Below, one piece after another: positions 23,261 to 30,127 of a stretch of DNA of 54,509 nucleotides. The DNA lies in IMG/VR virus record IMGVR_UViG_3300025617_000962, positions 1-54,509 of that record. One strand, given 5' to 3'. The stretch comes from a virus. Below the pieces are notes generated by a model that was not told where the DNA came from, ran no database searches, and worked only from the letters and a program-made list of their open reading frames with translations. Numbering within the stretch: the stretch's first letter is position 1; every line of letters starts with the position of its first letter. The position numbers were made by a program, and so were the translations under genes.

Positions 23261-23562
23261 ACGTAAGTGAAGGCGATAAAGCCGTAATAGTATTTTCAAT
23301 CAATCCAAGTAACGTAGGCAGAATTGTTAATGTAGCAGAATATATTGGCAAGTTTGAAAAGGACGAACAGTTTGAAGCACATGGAATGACCTGCACCTGC
23401 CTCGTTCACGATCACTACTGGTGGATTGAAGCAGAGGATCTAAACATACAGTTAGGCCCATCGCCTAAAGCATACATTGCTGACAGTTGGCTACGCAAAC
23501 TTGTAGACCCTAACAAAAAAGTAACAACCAAAGCAGAAAAAGAACTTGACATGTTTGGCTAA
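23257..23562 (+). CDS. Small beta-rich protein, possible SH3-like
   Basis: 101 residues from the ATG at 23257. GDKAVIVFSINPSNVGRIVNVAEYIG looks like an SH3-like barrel start, followed by a CTCLVHDHYWWIEAEDL segment and a helical C-terminus. It is the last gene before the tmRNA. No family is recognised. Confidence 0.55.
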   Translation: MNVSEGDKAVIVFSINPSNVGRIVNVAEYIGKFEKDEQFEAHGMTCTCLVHDHYWWIEAEDLNIQLGPSPKAYIADSWLRKLVDPNKKVTTKAEKELDMFG

Positions 23563-23576
23563 ACGTGCTATAAATA
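23546..23576 (+). promoter_or_regulatory. Overlapping sigma70 and T4-late promoter of the tmRNA
   Basis: TTGACA (23546-23551), a 17-nt spacer and TATAAA (23569-23574). The -10 box is also part of a perfect late core TATAAATA (23569-23576). One site can therefore serve both early and late transcription. Confidence 0.7.
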
Positions 23577-23581
23577 TACTT

Positions 23582-23852
23582 GTAATGTTGAAGCAATTTG
23601 ACGACTGAACTGGACCGCGGGGCAGTACCGCGCATCTCCACCAAATTTACTCTGTAGAGTAAAAACTGATAATTTACTTTGTAGAGTAAATTTGATGGGG
23701 ATGAACTAGGATCGACAGGCAGGATAGATGCGTGGAGTTACCGGGATGTAAGCGCCGTTACCGCGAACAAACTTTATAATTGCAAACGCAAATATAGCAT
23801 TAGCAGCCTAAGGGCAGCTACGGGGTAGCTAGACCCTGTTACCAAACATAGC
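23582..23852 (+). ncRNA. ssrA: Circularly permuted two-piece tmRNA
   Basis: The acceptor piece lies first and ends CATCTCC-ACCA (23633-23643); the coding piece begins GGGGATG (23697-23703). These pair over 7 bp with one G-U, forming the tRNA-like acceptor stem in permuted order as in alphaproteobacterial tmRNA. Upstream, CGCGG/CCGCG with a 7-nt loop gives the T-arm-like stem; its loop GGCAGTA departs from the usual TTCRANY. The tag frame GCA...TAA (23782-23811) encodes ANANIALAA, ending in the ALAA degron. An excised spacer (23644-23696) holds two matching hairpins. tmRNA rescues stalled ribosomes and tags the products. The 5' end is estimated from the promoter. Confidence 0.9.
23644..23690 (+). 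repeat. Twin hairpin repeat in the tmRNA intervening segment
   Basis: AATTTACTCTGTAGAGTAAA (23644-23663) and a copy differing at one base (23671-23690) each fold into a 7-8 bp hairpin. They lie exactly in the part removed during maturation and could be processing sites. Confidence 0.75.
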
Positions 23853-23882
23853 AAGAAAGCACCTTCGGGTGCTTTCTTTTTC
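23853..23882 (+). terminator. Rho-independent terminator of the tmRNA
   Basis: AAGAAAGCACC, a TTCG tetraloop and GGTGCTTTCTT form an 11-bp stem followed by T residues. Confidence 0.92.
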
Positions 23883-23911
23883 ACTGCTACATTATAGCGC
23901 ACTTAATATTA

Positions 23912-23940
23912 TTGACTTCTTGGCATAACCATGCTAAATT
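23912..23940 (+). promoter_or_regulatory. Sigma70-like promoter with an arm complementary to the start codon
   Basis: TTGACT (23912-23917), a 17-nt spacer and TAAATT (23935-23940). CATAAC in the spacer (23924-23929) is complementary to GTTATG (23969-23974), which holds the next start codon. Confidence 0.55.
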
Positions 23941-23971
23941 AATATACACACAGAGACAAAAGGATTTTGTT

Positions 23972-24334
23972 ATGAACACCACACCAAAGCCCATTGGATG
24001 GGTAACTACTATTTCAACACTAGCTGCTATTCCCAAAGACATGTGGGACAGCGTAATGACAGTTGAAAAATCACCACTACGCAACTTAGACCCTATGGTA
24101 GCACATATGATCTTCCAGAGTCTATTCTTTATCTGGAGCGGCTTGTTTGCTGTGATGATTGGCAGCTATATAGCGTTTGGCATTAGTGCAGTATTTCATA
24201 TGGTATTAATCAGTGGAGTTACAATCACAGCAATGACATTCCGTCAAGCAGAAAACAATCCAGAATCAATCAACCGACTTATCAAATCCGGTCAGAAATA
24301 CAACGGCCGAGCAGCAAATGGAGAACATGTATAA
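23972..24334 (+). CDS. Two-span membrane protein
   Basis: 120 residues from the ATG at 23972, selected because the longer frame begins inside the promoter. Two hydrophobic helices (about 50-70, IFQSLFFIWSGLFAVMIGSYIAF, and 72-90) are followed by a polar C-terminus. The N-terminal 45 residues are cytoplasmic-like. The function is unknown; it starts an operon of small membrane proteins that leads to the pseudoazurin gene. Confidence 0.65.
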   Translation: MNTTPKPIGWVTTISTLAAIPKDMWDSVMTVEKSPLRNLDPMVAHMIFQSLFFIWSGLFAVMIGSYIAFGISAVFHMVLISGVTITAMTFRQAENNPESINRLIKSGQKYNGRAANGEHV

Positions 24335-24486
24335 TGTTTAAAGGACTAGCACTATCATTTTTCGTTATAATTCTGATGTTTACAGTAGTACCCATTGGCA
24401 TAACTATACTCACCTTGGGTGTAGATGAATATGCTAGTAACTGCAAGCAAGCAATTCATATGCCATGTTTTGGTTTAAGCGAATGA
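24334..24486 (+). CDS. 50-residue single-span membrane peptide
   Basis: ATG overlaps the upstream stop by one base and the stop overlaps the next ATG (ATGA). Residues 5-30 form one long hydrophobic helix; the C-terminus has two cysteines (SNCKQAIHMPCFGLSE) that could form a periplasmic disulfide. Family unknown. Confidence 0.55.
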   Translation: MFKGLALSFFVIILMFTVVPIGITILTLGVDEYASNCKQAIHMPCFGLSE

Positions 24487-24704
24487 AACCAAACAACAAC
24501 TTTGAACTTACAGTAAGAGACATTGAGGTTATAGAATCAGCACTAAGAGCAAAGGCTGGACGCAGAGGTTTGGCTATTGCTCAAGGCGAAGTATCAGAAC
24601 AATCTCGTGCTGAAATGCATGAGATACAAGAACTACTGGGCAGAATACACAATCAAAAGAATTGGTACAAGCCCAAAGACGACCGCTTTCAAGGTGGCGG
24701 ATAA
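24483..24704 (+). CDS. 73-residue helical protein
   Basis: Start at 24483 from the ATGA overlap. Two charged helices (TVRDIEVIESALRAKAGR and SRAEMHEIQELLGRIHNQKNW) form a probable helical hairpin; no cysteine or membrane span. It looks like a small phage-type regulator or structural peptide; function unknown. Confidence 0.55.
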   Translation: MKPNNNFELTVRDIEVIESALRAKAGRRGLAIAQGEVSEQSRAEMHEIQELLGRIHNQKNWYKPKDDRFQGGG

Positions 24705-24726
24705 CCATATACGAAAGGAACATAAT

Positions 24727-25164
24727 ATGGCAAGACTACTAACGACTATTGGACTATTAATGGCAATGGCAACAAGTGCCTTTGCAGAAGATGTTACACT
24801 AGAAATGTGGAACAAAGACCCAGACGACAAAAAACGCAAAATGGTTTTCTCGCAAGAGATTGTAACCATTGATGTGGGTGAAAGTGTAACTTGGTTAGCA
24901 ACAGACAAAGGTCACAATGTACAAATGATTGATGGACCAGACGGTGTTAAACTTCCGGGTAAATCAAAAGTATCAAAAGATATAACACTGTCATTTGACA
25001 CACCAGGTGTGTATGTATATGTGTGTACACCACACGCAACAATGGGTATGATTGGTATTGTTGTTGTAGGTGAACTTACACAAGAAGGTGTCGATGCTAT
25101 CAAAGACGCTAAAGTGCGTGGCAAGTCAAAGAAAAAACTAAAAGAACTATTGGCTAATCTGTAA
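24727..25164 (+). CDS. Pseudoazurin-type blue copper protein
   Basis: 145 residues from the ATG at 24727, which has a GAAAGGA site. A signal peptide of 20 residues ends AFA|ED, so it is periplasmic. Copper ligands are H63 (KGHNVQ), C100, H103 and M108 in CTPHATMGMIG, exactly the pseudoazurin pattern. Pseudoazurins carry electrons to nitrite reductase, cytochrome c peroxidase or oxidases in Alphaproteobacteria. The C-terminal 30 residues are Lys-rich, as in that family. A phage copy could redirect periplasmic electron flow; the partner is unknown. Confidence 0.9.
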   Translation: MARLLTTIGLLMAMATSAFAEDVTLEMWNKDPDDKKRKMVFSQEIVTIDVGESVTWLATDKGHNVQMIDGPDGVKLPGKSKVSKDITLSFDTPGVYVYVCTPHATMGMIGIVVVGELTQEGVDAIKDAKVRGKSKKKLKELLANL

Positions 25165-25234
25165 TTAGACTGTTGCAATGGTGCAACACTAATGATAATA
25201 ATATGTCAACAGTTGCTAAATTCGCTCTTAACAG

Positions 25235-25262
25235 TCGACAAATAGCAAGCAGAACATATAAT
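25235..25262 (+). promoter_or_regulatory. Promoter-like site right before a terminator
   Basis: TCGACA (25235-25240), a 16-nt spacer and a perfect TATAAT (25257-25262). The terminator at 25273 begins about 10 nt later, so a transcript from here would be about 35 nt. Confidence 0.45.
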
Positions 25263-25272
25263 TAATAGTATG

Positions 25273-25302
25273 AAAGGGCAAGTTGTGAGCTTGCCCTTTT
25301 TT
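25273..25302 (+). terminator. Rho-independent terminator
   Basis: AAAGGGCAAG pairs with CTTGCCCTTT around a 7-nt loop, then TTT. It separates the pseudoazurin operon from the porin gene. Confidence 0.9.
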
Positions 25303-25337
25303 ACGACACTACAATAAAAATAAGAAAGGTTTTTATA

Positions 25338-26135
25338 ATGCGTAATGTATTTATTACAACAGTAGCCGCTTTGGCTATGACAGCATCAGCAGCACTATCT
25401 GAGGATGCAACAACAATGACATATGGTCCAGTAATTTCAGGTGAAGTTGCACTAGACTTTGCTGAAACAGCAGCAGGCGATATGGCAGGCACAATGGGTA
25501 TCGACTTAGGTGTTGATATGCAAGGTCTTGCAACAGTTGACCTAGACTTCGAAGTTAACGAAGCAGGCAACGGATCACTAGCAGACTGGACAGTTGGTAC
25601 AACTGTAGGCGCACTAGGCGTAGCGTTCGGCACAGACAATGGTGTAATGCCAGGTGCAGAAGGTGAGCAAACACTTGCAGCACCAGCAATGACAGAGTCA
25701 TTAGCAGTAACAACTGGTGCAGCAACAGTAGCACTAGGCTTCACAGACTGGAACACAGACATCACAGACATCAGCAATGTACAAGGTGCATACACATTAA
25801 ACATGGGTGCAATGGATATCACAGCAGCAGCAGACTATAACTTGGACAGTGAAAACACTGTACTAGGTGCAGGCGTTGGTGGCATTGAACTAGCAGGCGT
25901 AGGTCTAGGCGGTGCAATGACATATGATGTAGACGCAGAAACACTTGGCTTTGAAACTGTAGCAACAGCATACGGTATCACAGCATACCTAAACGGTGAT
26001 GACGCAGACATGCTACAAAACATCGGTGGTGAGTACGAAACAGCAGTAGGTGGTGCAACATTTACAGCAGGTGCTAACTACAACGTTGACACAGAAGAGT
26101 TTGCTCCTACAGCAGGACTAGCATTTAACTTCTAA
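25338..26135 (+). CDS. Porin-like outer-membrane beta-barrel
   Basis: 265 residues. A signal peptide (about 22 residues, ALAMTASAALSE) is followed by alternating hydrophobic/polar strands with acidic turns, and the protein ends in Phe (GLAFNF), the outer-membrane insertion signal. The pattern (repeated GLGVAFGTD-like strands, VDLDFEVN) resembles alphaproteobacterial general porins, although it is smaller. It has its own AAGG site and terminator. A phage-encoded porin could change nutrient uptake or block superinfection by altering the receptor. Confidence 0.75.
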   Translation: MRNVFITTVAALAMTASAALSEDATTMTYGPVISGEVALDFAETAAGDMAGTMGIDLGVDMQGLATVDLDFEVNEAGNGSLADWTVGTTVGALGVAFGTDNGVMPGAEGEQTLAAPAMTESLAVTTGAATVALGFTDWNTDITDISNVQGAYTLNMGAMDITAAADYNLDSENTVLGAGVGGIELAGVGLGGAMTYDVDAETLGFETVATAYGITAYLNGDDADMLQNIGGEYETAVGGATFTAGANYNVDTEEFAPTAGLAFNF

Positions 26136-26161
26136 GTTAAACTAACGTAAATTACGGCAAC

Positions 26162-26190
26162 AAGGGCGGTGGCAACATCGCCCTTTATTC
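26162..26190 (+). terminator. Rho-independent terminator
   Basis: AAGGGCG pairs with CGCCCTT (extended by two more pairs), followed by TATTCTT. Confidence 0.85.
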
Positions 26191-26192
26191 TT

Positions 26193-26200
26193 GATAAATA
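26193..26200 (+). promoter_or_regulatory. T4-type late promoter
   Basis: GATAAATA immediately after the terminator, 31 nt before the ATG at 26231. Confidence 0.6.
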
Positions 26201-26230
26201 AACATAGTACATAACTAAGAGGGATGTTTT

Positions 26231-26704
26231 ATGTGGGTAGTTGACGTAGAAAACATCACCAAGGGCATAGGGGTAGTAACTGCTACATTTGCATTGATTG
26301 GTGGGGGTTACACTTTATGGGATAAGTTAGAGAGTAAAGATATCTTAACATGGGCTCCAGAACATTTTGAAATCACAGACGGTCCTGTAGACAGCACCTT
26401 TGATGTTATTGTTGCGAGAGAAAAGCATAGAGATGATTGTAAGGTTGAGGGCTTTAGGCTTGAAGTCAAAGACAGCAAGTATATGGTCCACTTGGCAACA
26501 CCAGGTCTGACTAAGTTTAGCGGACCTGCAAGTGACAAAGTAGATAAGTTTGGGTTTACATTTACTATTGATAAAGAACACAGAGATGTGATAAAGCCAG
26601 GTGAAGCAACATTATTAGCACACATAGATTATCAATGTCCAGAGGGGGCAGTGGTTGTTAACTATCCAGATCATGAGAATTTGAAGTTTAACATAACAGA
26701 ATAA
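26231..26704 (+). CDS. Membrane-anchored beta-domain protein
   Basis: 157 residues. One N-terminal hydrophobic helix (about 10-28, GIGVVTATFALIGGGYTLW) anchors a domain of about 120 residues with strand/turn alternation, two cysteines (DDCKVEG, YQCPEG) and no catalytic motif. Late promoter control suggests a role in the envelope late in infection. Family unknown. Confidence 0.6.
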   Translation: MWVVDVENITKGIGVVTATFALIGGGYTLWDKLESKDILTWAPEHFEITDGPVDSTFDVIVAREKHRDDCKVEGFRLEVKDSKYMVHLATPGLTKFSGPASDKVDKFGFTFTIDKEHRDVIKPGEATLLAHIDYQCPEGAVVVNYPDHENLKFNITE

Positions 26705-26726
26705 TGCATTATAACGGAGGGCTAAA

Positions 26727-27206
26727 ATGCAAACACAAAACGAATATGACGTAGTATTACTTAAATGCGTAGACGGAGATACTGTTGATGTAGACATCGA
26801 CCTAGGCTTTGGCGTATGGCTAAAAGACGAGCGTGTACGCATTATGGGTATTGACACACCAGAGTCACGCACCAGTGACAAAGTGGAAAAAGTATTTGGT
26901 ACAGCAGCTAAAAATAGATTGAAAGAACTATTGGAAAATGGCGGCAAACTAATCACTACAGAAAACAAACATGGCGAAGATATGAAAGGCAAGTTTGGAC
27001 GTATCCTAGGAGACTTCCGTGCTCCAGATGGCAAACTGGTCACAGACATAATGATTGAAGAAGGGCATTGTGTAGCATACTTTGGCGGGTCAAAAGAAGA
27101 AATTCAAACCAAGCACATGGCCAACAGAATGAAACTACTTCGTGAAGGTGTTGTAAGTCAAGCGGACTATGACGAAGCCGTTGCGCTAATGGAAGGCAAG
27201 GACTAA
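26727..27206 (+). CDS. Staphylococcal-nuclease-like thermonuclease
   Basis: 159 residues. SNase-fold features are VDGDTVDVDIDLGFG (metal Asp), RVRIMGIDTPESR (catalytic Arg and Glu) and GKFGRILGDF (second Arg). There is no signal peptide, unlike secreted SNases, so it acts in the cytosol or in virions. It cleaves DNA or RNA to nucleotides. It could recycle host nucleic acid. TAATG overlaps the next small gene. Confidence 0.88.
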   Translation: MQTQNEYDVVLLKCVDGDTVDVDIDLGFGVWLKDERVRIMGIDTPESRTSDKVEKVFGTAAKNRLKELLENGGKLITTENKHGEDMKGKFGRILGDFRAPDGKLVTDIMIEEGHCVAYFGGSKEEIQTKHMANRMKLLREGVVSQADYDEAVALMEGKD

Positions 27207-27340
27207 TGACTGACGGTGAGTTGGTTATATTCTTGCAAGAGATGTCAAGAAAAGAAGAAGCAGAAAAGAATCTTAGAGCAGCACAAAATCTAAGAATATC
27301 TGCTGAAAGGTTAGCTGAACTAACTAGAGAAGAAAAATAA
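27206..27340 (+). CDS. 44-residue charged helical peptide
   Basis: Starts in a TAATG overlap with the nuclease stop. A single charged helix (EEAEKNLRAAQNLRISAERL); no hydrophobic span. Its position directly behind the nuclease suggests a partner or inhibitor, but that is a guess. Confidence 0.45.
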   Translation: MTDGELVIFLQEMSRKEEAEKNLRAAQNLRISAERLAELTREEK

Positions 27341-27344
27341 CCAC

Positions 27345-27372
27345 AAAAGGATCCGCAAGGGTCCTTTTTTTT
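27345..27372 (+). terminator. Rho-independent terminator
   Basis: AAAAGGA-T-CC, a GCAA tetraloop and GG-G-TCCTTTT form a stem ending in a run of T. Confidence 0.9.
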
Positions 27373-27406
27373 ATAACTACATTATAAACCAAAAGGAGAC
27401 GCTGTA

Positions 27407-29191
27407 ATGAGTCATGAACAAGATAAAGCTAATGCTGAAGCAAAAAAACAGCAGCAGCAGAATGAAAAGAATGCCAAGTCAAACCAAAAGCACCAAGCTG
27501 AAATTGACAAGCAAAATGCTGACGCTGCTAAAGCTAACGCAGACAAAGAAGCAGAAGCTGCAAAGCAAAAGCAAGCACAAGCTGAAGCAGACGCTGATAA
27601 AGCACAAGCTGATTTAGACGCAGCTCATGCAGCAGAAAAAGAAGCAGCTGATAATTACGATGCAGCACAAGCTGAAGTACAAAAGTCAGCAGACATGGTA
27701 CAGCAAGTATCTAAGCCGCAGTACAATATTGAAGTAGTAGATGAAGTTGCAGTTCAAACTTCAGGTTCTGTGGGAAACGACAACGCAGGAGCAAGTGGTA
27801 GTGCAGGCGCACATGCAGGTTACGAAGCAGGTGCAAGTGCAGGCTATGAAGTAACAGACACAAGTGTTGCAGCAGGCGCAGAAGTGCATGCAAAAGTAGA
27901 AGCAGGCGCAGAAGCAAGCGGCGAAGCACATGCTAAACAAGAGATTGTACCTGGTGTAGATGCAGTAGCAGACGCAAGTGGTTCAGCAGAAGCACACGCA
28001 AGTGCAGAAGCAGAAGCACACGTTGAAGGTAGTGCAGGATGGGACGGCAGTGATGCAACAGCAGCAGTAAATGCAGGAGCAAGTGCAAGAGCAGAAGCTG
28101 GTGCAAGTGGATCAGTAGATGCAAGTGCGGGACTTGAAACACCGTTAGGAGATGTAAAAGTAGATGCAGGCGCTGAAGGTCAAGCAAACGTACACGCAGA
28201 AGCATATGCAGAAGCAGGCGCACATGCAAGTGTAGGCGAGCATGGTGTAGATGTAGGCGCAGGAGCAATTGCTGGTGCAGGAGTAGGCGCTGATGCAAGC
28301 GGTTCAGCACACTTGGGTGGTGCAGAAGTAAGCGGCAGCGCAGGAGCAAGTATTGGCGCACAAGTTGGCGCACAAGGTTCAGCACATGCAACATACGAAG
28401 ATGACACAATTTCGTTTGGCATTGACGGTGAGGCAGCATTATTAGTTGGATTAGACGTTGATGTAAATGTAGATGTTGACATTGGTCCGCTAATTGACGG
28501 TGCAAATGCAATGATGCATGCAGGCAAGAGCATGGAAGAAGCCTGTGATTATATCACTGGTGAAATTGACAAAGCACAAGAAGATGCAATTAAAGTTGCA
28601 GACGATGCACTTAAAGTTGCAAACCAAACAGCAAAAGTTGCTAACGATGCATATAACGAAACTAAAAAAGCAACAAAGGCAGCAGAAGATGCAGTTAACG
28701 ATTGTGCCAATGCAGTAACAGATGCAGCCAACCAAGTTGCCAACTGGACTGTATCGAGTGCAAATGCATTGGCAAATTCACAGGCAGCACAGCAGACTAT
28801 TAATGCCTGCAACAGTGCTATCAAAGCTTGTGACAGTGCTATCAACGAATGCAACAAAGCAATCAACAGTGCAGAAAAAGCAATCACAGATGCAGCCAAC
28901 GCAGCAGCAAAGGCAGCAGAAGATGCAGCTAATGCAACTGCAAAAGCAGGCAAGGATGCTTGGAAAGCAACCAAGAAGTTTTTCTCAGACGTGCGTCTAA
29001 AAGAGAATGTTGAATTTGTAGGCACAGTGGCAGGTATCAACACATACACCTACAACTACTTGGGATCAAGCGTAGAACACACGGGTGTTATGGCACAAGA
29101 ACTACTGGATACAGATTATGCAGCAGCAGTAAGTGTACATACAAATGGCTACTATCAAGTAGATTATAACAAGTTGCCAAAGCTACACTAA
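27407..29191 (+). CDS. Long Ala/Gly-rich fibre with S74 self-processing domain
   Basis: 594 residues. Residues 1-95 are a charged Ala/Lys/Glu coiled coil; about 125-360 are Ala/Gly/Ser/His repeats (AGASGSAGAHAG, AEASGEAHAKQE) of silk-like composition; about 370-520 are a second coiled coil rich in Asn/Ala/Cys (AINSAEKAITDAANAAAK). The C-terminus (about 525-594) has SDVRLKENVEF, HTGVMAQELL and GYYQVDYNKLPKL, the peptidase_S74 intramolecular chaperone in which the Ser of SDxRLK cleaves the chaperone off after trimerisation. A trimeric tail fibre is the natural reading. Confidence 0.85.
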   Translation: MSHEQDKANAEAKKQQQQNEKNAKSNQKHQAEIDKQNADAAKANADKEAEAAKQKQAQAEADADKAQADLDAAHAAEKEAADNYDAAQAEVQKSADMVQQVSKPQYNIEVVDEVAVQTSGSVGNDNAGASGSAGAHAGYEAGASAGYEVTDTSVAAGAEVHAKVEAGAEASGEAHAKQEIVPGVDAVADASGSAEAHASAEAEAHVEGSAGWDGSDATAAVNAGASARAEAGASGSVDASAGLETPLGDVKVDAGAEGQANVHAEAYAEAGAHASVGEHGVDVGAGAIAGAGVGADASGSAHLGGAEVSGSAGASIGAQVGAQGSAHATYEDDTISFGIDGEAALLVGLDVDVNVDVDIGPLIDGANAMMHAGKSMEEACDYITGEIDKAQEDAIKVADDALKVANQTAKVANDAYNETKKATKAAEDAVNDCANAVTDAANQVANWTVSSANALANSQAAQQTINACNSAIKACDSAINECNKAINSAEKAITDAANAAAKAAEDAANATAKAGKDAWKATKKFFSDVRLKENVEFVGTVAGINTYTYNYLGSSVEHTGVMAQELLDTDYAAAVSVHTNGYYQVDYNKLPKLH

Positions 29192-29202
29192 GGAAATAAA
29201 CT

Positions 29203-29493
29203 ATGGCTAAACCAGTCCAAGTCAGTGAAGACACAGAATTACAAATAAGTTTAAAAACTGCTGGAGCAATCCTGTTTGCTGTTGTCTCTGCTGCTGGACT
29301 GGTTTTCCATGTTGAAAGTAATATGGATGATGTGCAAGGTGAACTTGAAAAACACACCATGCATATTCAAACACTTGCACAAAAAATCAACAGTCCACAA
29401 GTACAAGAAGCACATACAGAATTGGCATTATTAAAGCTAAGAGTGCAACAGCTTGAACAAGAATTACAAGAACTTAGATTGCAAAGGCAATAA
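29203..29493 (+). CDS. Membrane-anchored coiled-coil protein (possible lysis accessory)
   Basis: 96 residues. A hydrophobic span (about 17-38, TAGAILFAVVSAAGLVFHV) precedes a long coiled coil (LRVQQLEQELQELRLQRQ). The order, short cytosolic head, membrane span and periplasmic coil, is compatible with an inner-membrane spanin subunit, but no outer partner is seen beside it. Late fibre context. Function unproven. Confidence 0.55.
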   Translation: MAKPVQVSEDTELQISLKTAGAILFAVVSAAGLVFHVESNMDDVQGELEKHTMHIQTLAQKINSPQVQEAHTELALLKLRVQQLEQELQELRLQRQ

Positions 29494-29496
29494 CAG

Positions 29497-30072
29497 ATGC
29501 AAGTAGAAACACTCTACAAATGCGAATACATCACTGGTAAATTTGAAACAATAGACATACAATCTATTACTGATATGGTACTTGAAAAGTATCATGCAAA
29601 CAAAACTATGTCTAAACATGCAGCAAGTATACGCAATGAAGACATACGCATAGAATTTAATTCAGAAATACAAAAGTTAGCAAAAGAATTGTGCGCCGCG
29701 TGGCATGAATATTCTGGCAATGAAATAGAACTATGCTGGAACAGTAGCATGACAGACACTGATCCTAACACAGCAGCATGGGCAGTAGTACACAGTCGTA
29801 GCGAAATGACCAATTTACACAGCCATGAAAGCTCAGAGAACTATTCTGAAGGCGCACATGTAAGTGCAGCATTTTGGGTACAGTGTCCCAAAGACAGCGG
29901 CAACTTTGTATTTCAATACAAGCCAAATCCTTACATAGTTGAACAGCACGATATAGAACCGCAACAAGGACATTATGCTATGTTTGACAGTACTATGCCG
30001 CATTTTGTAACAAAGAACTGCACAGATGAGCTACGTATAGTAATCAGCATGAATTTTAAGTTAAAAGGTTGA
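29497..30072 (+). CDS. 2-oxoglutarate/Fe(II) dioxygenase-like protein
   Basis: 191 residues. The C-terminal half has the double-stranded beta-helix pattern: LHSHESSENYS (HxE-like metal site), VSAAFWVQCPKDSGNFVFQY, then YAMFDSTMPHFVTKN (distal His) and ELRIVISMNF with an Arg for the co-substrate. It resembles the 2OG-Fe(II) oxygenases common in marine T4-like phages, whose substrates are mostly unknown (protein, nucleic acid or small molecule). Motif spacing is plausible but the first motif is not canonical. Confidence 0.65.
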   Translation: MQVETLYKCEYITGKFETIDIQSITDMVLEKYHANKTMSKHAASIRNEDIRIEFNSEIQKLAKELCAAWHEYSGNEIELCWNSSMTDTDPNTAAWAVVHSRSEMTNLHSHESSENYSEGAHVSAAFWVQCPKDSGNFVFQYKPNPYIVEQHDIEPQQGHYAMFDSTMPHFVTKNCTDELRIVISMNFKLKG

Positions 30073-30097
30073 CAGCTCACTAAACTCCTGCTATACT
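30069..30097 (+). promoter_or_regulatory. Sigma70-like promoter with a 10-bp arm complementary to the RBS
   Basis: TTGACA (30069-30074), a 17-nt spacer and TATACT (30092-30097). AAACTCCTGC (30082-30091) is the exact complement of GCAGGAGTTT (30115-30124), the next ribosome-binding site. It is the strongest example of this layout in the window. Confidence 0.75.
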
Positions 30098-30127
30098 GTA
30101 TAGACAGTAACAAAGCAGGAGTTTTTT

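Noticed and set aside
27711-29049. Several long minus-strand reading frames opposite the fibre gene
   Set aside because: They are Leu/His- or Ala/Ser-rich shadows of the GCA-repeat coding strand, lack ribosome sites and have no domain features.
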